Origin: Patescibacteria group bacterium UBA1370
GTDB taxonomy: Bacteria > Patescibacteriota > Microgenomatia > UBA1400 > PJMF01
Direction of reading: 5' to 3'
Length of the DNA stretch: 51,801 nucleotides
Assembly: GCA_002306315.1 (NCBI GenBank)
Contig: DBRK01000006.1
Span: forward strand, 1 to 51,801
Part shown: in pieces, positions 47,351 through 51,801 of the stretch
Numbering within the stretch: the first letter of the stretch is position 1
How the letters are laid out: each line of letters begins with the position of its first letter
Position numbers and translations under genes: made by a program
Notes under the pieces: generated by a model
What the model saw: the letters and a program-made list of their open reading frames with translations, nothing else
What the model was told of the DNA's origin: nothing
Database searches by the model: none

Positions 47351-48133
47351 CTAGCCAACTGTCTTGACTACCACTTGTTCTTCCTGGCTGTCGGCAGCTT
47401 CCTTGCTCTCCCAGCGCGCTCGATAATCCTGGTACTTGCGCTTTACCAACCGGTACAAAGCCAGAATAATACTAATGATCAAAGTGGTAATGATAAACAG
47501 CTTCTTTCCGGCCGGCATAGCCATAAAGACCAAGAATGATACCACCGGCAAGATCAACTGCAGGCGGACTACTTCCTTGCGGGTAACCTTGAAAGGAGAA
47601 GCCAGCACTGATACTGTTTCCAAAACAAAAATTAGGATGGATTGCAGCAGGTTCAGAGTGTAATTGGTATGAGTCAGGTCATATTTGCCCAAAAACATTA
47701 AGTTAAAAGGCTTTTCCACTTCAGGCATAAAATTATAAATCATGTGCAGATCTTTACCAGGCAAGCCGGTTTGGAACATTTTCCAGAGCATCAAAGCGAT
47801 AGAAACCTGGATGGACAAATTAAACAGCTCGGCAATTAAAATGCGCTTGTTTTTGCGCATCACCTTCTTCTTTTCCTTTTCAGCCCGGATTGGGTCGGAT
47901 GAAAAGGCATCCTCAATTTCTTTGATTTCTGCCGCTATTGCCCGCCTCTCCTCTTCAGATTCATGGCCGGCCAGGGAGAGCGGCAGCAGCAACAGCCTGA
48001 TAAAGATAGTCAGGAGAATAACTGCCACACCCATGTCTGGGTTTTCCATGAAAAAACTGAGAATCCAGTACAAAAAAACCAGCACATTTAGAAACGGCTG
48101 GTAAATGAAGGTGATAAATAGCTCGGCTAACAT
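47351..48133 (-). CDS. yidC: YidC/Oxa1-family membrane insertase
   Basis: A 260-residue multi-helix protein that inserts and folds membrane proteins. Hydrophobic helices near 5-28, 35-53, 100-118, 155-180, 190-206 and 212-228 surround a charged cytoplasmic loop (EEERRAIAAEIKEIEDAFSSDPIRAEKEKKKVMRKNKRI), the YidC/Oxa1 hairpin. It lacks a signal lipobox. It starts 17 nt after the stop of the helical gene and has no Shine-Dalgarno. Confidence 0.85.
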   Translation of the reverse strand: MLAELFITFIYQPFLNVLVFLYWILSFFMENPDMGVAVILLTIFIRLLLLPLSLAGHESEEERRAIAAEIKEIEDAFSSDPIRAEKEKKKVMRKNKRILIAELFNLSIQVSIALMLWKMFQTGLPGKDLHMIYNFMPEVEKPFNLMFLGKYDLTHTNYTLNLLQSILIFVLETVSVLASPFKVTRKEVVRLQLILPVVSFLVFMAMPAGKKLFIITTLIISIILALYRLVKRKYQDYRARWESKEAADSQEEQVVVKTVG

Positions 48134-48150
48134 CGGGGGCAGACCTTGAT

Positions 48151-48507
48151 CTAGCTGGTAAGCCTCTGGTCCTCACTGAGGATGGACTCAACCAGCTCCA
48201 TCGAGTCCTGCAGCACCAGAATCAACTCCTGAGACATTTCCATTGCCTCTTCATCCAGAGACATATTGTCGAGCATCATATTTGAGTCATCGATGAAGGC
48301 ATCAAATGCCGACTGGACTATCTCGCCATGTGCCAGAATCCATTCTTCCCGCTCGTCTTTGGACATCAAGAGAATGGATTGCAGAACTTGATTGACCTGC
48401 TTAATTTCGTGCGTTTTGAGAAATAAATTAAATTTTGTGAAATTAGGGGCGGAATTGCTGGGGGCAAGCGTGGATTTAACTCCCATATTTTTGATTGTAT
48501 CAAACAT
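48151..48507 (-). CDS. Small helical acidic protein, unknown
   Basis: A 118-residue soluble protein. I chose ATG at 48507 (MFDTIKNMGVKS), since the longer frame overlaps the divergent tsaC-tsaE promoter and gene. MSKDEREEWILAHGEIVQSAFDAFIDD is followed by an acidic helical end rich in Met and Glu. No family recognised. It lies 17 nt before yidC on the same strand. Confidence 0.65.
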   Translation of the reverse strand: MFDTIKNMGVKSTLAPSNSAPNFTKFNLFLKTHEIKQVNQVLQSILLMSKDEREEWILAHGEIVQSAFDAFIDDSNMMLDNMSLDEEAMEMSQELILVLQDSMELVESILSEDQRLTS

Positions 48508-48525
48508 TTTATCTGGCTTCTGCGT

Positions 48526-48532
48526 TATAATA
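48526..48532. promoter_or_regulatory. Overlapping divergent -10 elements
   Basis: The plus strand has TATAAT (48526-48531), 10 nt before the tsaC-tsaE ATG. The minus strand has TATTAT (48527-48532), about 19 nt before the small helical protein. The two promoters share one -10 region. Confidence 0.6.
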
Positions 48533-48541
48533 CCCGGCGCT

Positions 48542-49654
48542 ATGATTCGTTTGAAAACCCAGGATACAGCAACAACAGAAATTGTCAAGACCGCCGTAAG
48601 AGTTCTGCAAGAAGGTGGTTTGGTGATCCTCCCGACCGAGACAGTTTACGGTGCCGGGGTGGATACCACCAACCAGGCTGCAGTAGATAAACTGCTGGCT
48701 TATAAATCGCGTCGCGAAGGCAAGCCGCTTTCTATTGCTGTGACTGATACACAAATGGCTGAGAAATATGTGGAGTTAAATGACCAAGCCCGAGCGCTGT
48801 ACCGGCAGTTTATGCCGGGACCGGTGACGGTGGTTTCCCGCAGCCGGGGTTTAGTGGCAGAGGGGGTGGCCTCAGAATTTGGTACGCTTGGCGCCAGGAT
48901 TCCCGATTATGATTTGGTTGTCGAAATTGTCCGGGCTTTTGGCCGACCGATTACGGCAACCAGCGCTAATGCCTCAGGTCGGAAGCGTCCGTATTCTATA
49001 GAGGACGTTTTTGCGGGGTTGTCTGAAAAACAAAAAAGCCTGATTGATCTAATCATTGATGCCGGCGAGCTGCCACACAATGAGCCGAGCACGGTAATTG
49101 ATACCACCTTGTCTGCACCGGTGACTTTGCGCCCTGGTGGTTTGCAAGGTCGTGGCATGGTAGGAAGCGCAAAAGCTGGTACGGAGCTTGCTTTGCATTC
49201 CTCATCCGAACAGGAAACCATGGAAATCGCCGGCCGGTTGCTGTTGAAGCATTGGGATGCAGTCGCTGACCACGGCGTAGTTTTTGCGCTGGAGGGGCCG
49301 CTTGGTGTCGGCAAAACTGTTTTTGCCAAAGGTTTGGCGCAGTTCTTGCAAATTAAAGACAATATCAGTTCACCAACTTACACCTATATTGAAGAATACG
49401 ATTTCCGCCGCCACCAAACCGCCGGTCATTTTTATCACCTGGACATGTGGAAGGTAGAGAGCGCTGAGGAGCTGGAACGGCTGCGGGTGACTGAGTTGCT
49501 GCAGCCGGGCACTGTAAGCGCGATTGAATGGTACAGCCAAGTCGCAGCGTGGTTAGAGCCGGCAATAACAAAGCTAGGAGTGCCTTTGATAAAAGTTGAG
49601 ATCGACGAAGGCAATGAAAGCGACGAGCGCAAGTTGCTGATTAGGGAAAATTAA
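48542..49654 (+). CDS. TsaC-TsaE fusion for tRNA t6A synthesis
   Basis: One 370-residue frame with two domains of the threonylcarbamoyl-adenosine (t6A) pathway. Residues 1-205 are a YrdC/Sua5/TsaC domain: ILPTETVYGAGV, YKSRREGKPLSI, TATSANASG and LRPGG. Residues about 222-370 are the TsaE ATPase: LEGPLGVGKT (250-259), SPTYTYIEEYD (277-287) and FYHLDMWKVES. The domains normally are separate proteins. The start is ATG at 48542, 10 nt after TATAAT, with no Shine-Dalgarno. tsaD follows 163 nt downstream. Confidence 0.93.
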   Translation: MIRLKTQDTATTEIVKTAVRVLQEGGLVILPTETVYGAGVDTTNQAAVDKLLAYKSRREGKPLSIAVTDTQMAEKYVELNDQARALYRQFMPGPVTVVSRSRGLVAEGVASEFGTLGARIPDYDLVVEIVRAFGRPITATSANASGRKRPYSIEDVFAGLSEKQKSLIDLIIDAGELPHNEPSTVIDTTLSAPVTLRPGGLQGRGMVGSAKAGTELALHSSSEQETMEIAGRLLLKHWDAVADHGVVFALEGPLGVGKTVFAKGLAQFLQIKDNISSPTYTYIEEYDFRRHQTAGHFYHLDMWKVESAEELERLRVTELLQPGTVSAIEWYSQVAAWLEPAITKLGVPLIKVEIDEGNESDERKLLIREN

Positions 49655-49801
49655 GGAAGCTATAGTTTTGTTGCTCAGCCCTACATTTATTATTCGAAGT
49701 ATTTGTTATTTCCCTATCAATTAAGATATTTATGTTCGCATCTGTTCTGCGGTGATTTTGCAATTATTCCTAAAACTGTAAGCTCCCATCGCGCTCTCCC
49801 G

Positions 49802-49807
49802 TATAAT
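49802..49807 (+). promoter_or_regulatory. -10 TATAAT of tsaD
   Basis: A perfect TATAAT, 10 nt before the tsaD ATG, the same geometry as in front of tsaC-tsaE. No Shine-Dalgarno is in the gap. The rest of the 49655-49817 gap holds only a weak hairpin CGCA/TGCG near 49739-49753. Confidence 0.65.
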
Positions 49808-49817
49808 ACACCGGACC

Positions 49818-50924
49818 ATGCAAGAAAACTTAATTTTGGCTATCGATACATCGTGCGATGACACCGCCGCTGCAGTGACGGCGAGCTCAGTGGTGCTTTC
49901 TAACGTCATTGCTTCACAAACCGATTTGCACCGAGCCTACGGCGGTGTCTTCCCGACCGTGGCCAAACAAGCCCACCGCGAAAATATTACCCGCGTTGTG
50001 GAGTTGGCTTTGCGGCGAGCTGGAGTCACTCCGTCCGAGCTGGCAGCTGTGGCGGTGACCCAGGGGCCGGGTCTGGCACCGGCGCTGGAAGTGGGAATCG
50101 GTTTTGCCAAGACCTTTGCGGCAGAACACGAGTTGCCCCTGATTGCAATCAATCATATCGAGGCTCATATCCTTTCGCCGCTGGCGCAACCAAAGAGCCG
50201 GCATGGAAGCACTTTGTCTTTGTTCAAACAAGTTGTAGATATCAATTTCCCGGTCGTTTCTGTCGTCGTCTCCGGCGGCCATACTCAGTTTGTGGTTTTT
50301 GATGAGATTGGCCGCTATGAGCTTGTGGGGCAGACGTTGGACGACGCCGCCGGCGAGTGCTTGGACAAGATCGGCCGGATGCTCAATCTTGGATATCCGG
50401 CAGGGCCGGTGATTGAGAAGTTTGCGGCGCATGGCAACCCGAAGCGTTTTGAGTTTCCGCTGCCGCTGACGCAGGCGAAAGACTTTAATCTCAGCTTCTC
50501 GGGTCTGAAAACTTTTGCCCGAAACCTGATTCGGGATTTGGGTGGTCCCGAAAGCCTCGCTCGGCAGGACTTATACGATCTTTGTGCGTGTGTACAATAC
50601 TCGGTTTTTAGGCATATTTCATATAAATTGAGCAAATTATTGCAGGAAGTGCCTGCCGGTGAGGTGTGGCTGGGGGGCGGGGTGGCTGCCAACACTGAAC
50701 TGCGGAAAACGCTGCGTACCACCATTGCCGATCACACCAAAACCGCCCACAAAAACGGCCAAGCCAATATCCCGAAAATCCGCTTCCGCGCTCCCTACTC
50801 CAAACGCCTTACCATGGACAACGCGGCCATGATCGCCGTGGTGGCTGGTTTTAAATTGAGGCGCGGGGAATTTGTGAAAGACACCACCGAGCTAGACCGG
50901 AAGCCGCGGTGGGAGGTAGCTTAG
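49818..50924 (+). CDS. tsaD: tRNA t6A transferase TsaD
   Basis: A 368-residue TsaD/Kae1 protein that transfers threonylcarbamoyl to A37 of ANN-decoding tRNAs. LAIDTSCDDTAAAV is the start, metal His residues are H113 and H117 in NHIEAH, and VVVSGGHTQFV and LDDAAGECLDKIGRMLNLGYPAGP complete the signature. The middle has a small insert (KSRHGSTLSLFKQVVDINFP). TsaB, the usual partner, is not in this window. Confidence 0.97.
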   Translation: MQENLILAIDTSCDDTAAAVTASSVVLSNVIASQTDLHRAYGGVFPTVAKQAHRENITRVVELALRRAGVTPSELAAVAVTQGPGLAPALEVGIGFAKTFAAEHELPLIAINHIEAHILSPLAQPKSRHGSTLSLFKQVVDINFPVVSVVVSGGHTQFVVFDEIGRYELVGQTLDDAAGECLDKIGRMLNLGYPAGPVIEKFAAHGNPKRFEFPLPLTQAKDFNLSFSGLKTFARNLIRDLGGPESLARQDLYDLCACVQYSVFRHISYKLSKLLQEVPAGEVWLGGGVAANTELRKTLRTTIADHTKTAHKNGQANIPKIRFRAPYSKRLTMDNAAMIAVVAGFKLRRGEFVKDTTELDRKPRWEVA

Positions 50925-50942
50925 CTTTAAGCTTTTGCAATA

Positions 50943-50970
50943 AAAAGCCGGAGCATTTGCTCCGGCTTTT
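50943..50970. terminator. Bidirectional intrinsic terminator
   Basis: AAAAGCCGGAGC-ATTT-GCTCCGGCTTTT, a perfect 12-bp stem with A and T tracts. It lies between the convergent tsaD and nrdJ genes. Confidence 0.93.
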
Positions 50971-50988
50971 CTTATCACTAATTACAAC

Positions 50989-51801
50989 TTATATTGGACA
51001 GGCACCACTCTCGCATTTTAGGTGCTCGTAATCGATATCTTCAGAGACATCCTTGTTCACTCCGCCGCCGTTCTTTTCGATTTCATTCAGCACCTTCATG
51101 AACTCACTGATCGTCACCGGCTGCTCCGGCTGATACTCGTAAGCGGTGGCATCCTGCTGCGGCATCAGGCTGCAGCATTTCACTTGGCTCTGATAGGAAC
51201 GGACCATATCGGCGTATTCCTTGAAAGCCACCTTTTCAGGATCGTATTTCAGAGTGTAGGAAACCTGGTTGCCAGTATCCTCCGACAGCGAATTACCCTG
51301 CTCGTCAACACCAACAATCCAGTATTTTTCCAGAAGCATCAACCACTTGTACTGCTCTTCAGGGCTGGCTTCGGCGGCAGTCACCAACCGGTCGCCCATC
51401 CCCAAGCGGCGGATAAGCGGCTGAGTTGGGAAACCGACGGCGGTTGTTCCCTGGTAACTCTTCAGCTCTTTAACCGGATAACCGAGCTTCTTGTACTTCT
51501 TTACCTGCGGATCATCACTGCGGTACTGCACCCAGCGGATGTACTCGCGCATACTGGGTAGGTGAGCACCTTCAGTCAGGGCAAAGAGTTTGGAAACCGT
51601 GCCGGACGGTTTGATAGTGGTGTTGGTGTGCGGCACATTAACTCCCAATTTCTTGGAATAGGTCTCGGCTTCTTCCACCACCGCCCTCTTGAAACGGGCC
51701 AGGGTCATCCAGAAATCCTTGGATTTTTCCTCATCAATCAGATCATGAAAAGCATAACCAAACTGATTCCAAGCAAACTCATGGATGCCGGTCATACCGA
51801 C
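50989..51801 (-). CDS. nrdJ: Adenosylcobalamin-dependent ribonucleotide reductase, C-terminal part
   Basis: The last 270 codons of a class II reductase, whose start lies beyond the window. It converts ribonucleotides to deoxyribonucleotides using vitamin B12 cofactor. HTNTTIKPSGTVSKLFALTEGAHLPSMREYIRWVQYRSDDP resembles the monomeric triphosphate-type enzyme, and the C-terminal redox pair is CESGAC. A terminator lies 20 nt downstream. The organism must obtain or make cobalamin. Confidence 0.92.
   Translation of the reverse strand, partial: VGMTGIHEFAWNQFGYAFHDLIDEEKSKDFWMTLARFKRAVVEEAETYSKKLGVNVPHTNTTIKPSGTVSKLFALTEGAHLPSMREYIRWVQYRSDDPQVKKYKKLGYPVKELKSYQGTTAVGFPTQPLIRRLGMGDRLVTAAEASPEEQYKWLMLLEKYWIVGVDEQGNSLSEDTGNQVSYTLKYDPEKVAFKEYADMVRSYQSQVKCCSLMPQQDATAYEYQPEQPVTISEFMKVLNEIEKNGGGVNKDVSEDIDYEHLKCESGACPI

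Noticed and set aside
1..51801. CRISPR array, insertion sequence or prophage
   Set aside because: No direct-repeat array, transposase or phage structural gene is seen; the lone tyrosine recombinase looks Xer-like.

Overview
The window reads as a compact bacterial chromosome segment of the Candidate Phyla Radiation (Patescibacteria) type. This is an inference from gene style, not from a search. The signs are a very short IF-2, a minimal SufD, many small lineage-specific proteins, tight minus-strand operons with 4-8 nt overlaps, an LPXTG-type surface protein, an FtsB-like protein, and standard use of UGA as stop. A full SUF iron-sulfur system, a superoxide dismutase, a ferredoxin/reductase pair and a B12-type (class II) ribonucleotide reductase suggest some exposure to oxygen. 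Most genes lie on the minus strand.

Layout. 1-4.1 kb: RNase J (3' end outside), a 7-TM protein, a cysteine-free family-4 uracil-DNA glycosylase and a Lon-type ATPase without its protease. 4.1-8.2 kb: an overlapping sugar-phosphate operon (SufT/MIP18-like protein, RpiB, small membrane protein, Rpe-like epimerase, LOG protein, PfkB kinase, LPQTG protein). 8.2-10 kb: small proteins and a membrane-anchored DsbA-like protein. 10-19 kb: ferredoxin, ferredoxin reductase, YjjX and the suf cluster (sufC, a Nudix gene with a Cys-rich tail, sufB, mini-sufD, two paralogous unknowns, sufS, sufU). 19-24 kb: NYN nuclease, Nudix, small proteins, DEDD exonuclease, SOD, membrane proteins and an aldolase-like protein. 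24-31 kb: nusA, infB, rpsO and pnp, with two unlisted mini-ORFs between rpsO and pnp. 30.7-35.4 kb: heat-shock operon hrcA, Nudix-grpE fusion, dnaK, dnaJ. 35.4-43 kb: glycosyltransferase, 5'-3' exonuclease, ftsH, tRNA-binding protein, trpS and a Xer-type recombinase. 43-51.8 kb: ftsB-like gene, two CAU tRNAs, a YfiH-family gene, groEL/groES, SPFH protein, YidC, a tsaC-tsaE fusion, tsaD and the 3' end of nrdJ.

Main discoveries. (1) A classical ribosome-mediated attenuator precedes trpS: a 26-codon leader peptide with tandem Trp codons, an antiterminator segment and a terminator that compete for one strand. (2) GrpE carries an N-terminal Nudix hydrolase domain with an intact Nudix box. (3) Four correctly spaced CIRCE operators mark hrcA, dnaK, groES and also ftsH, so a small HrcA regulon can be read from the sequence. 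(4) At least a dozen genes have a -10 hexamer only 6-11 nt before ATG and mostly no Shine-Dalgarno, pointing to widespread leaderless mRNAs. (5) The suf cluster carries two paralogous unknown genes built from a repeated domain. (6) A Lon ATPase ends exactly where the protease domain should begin.
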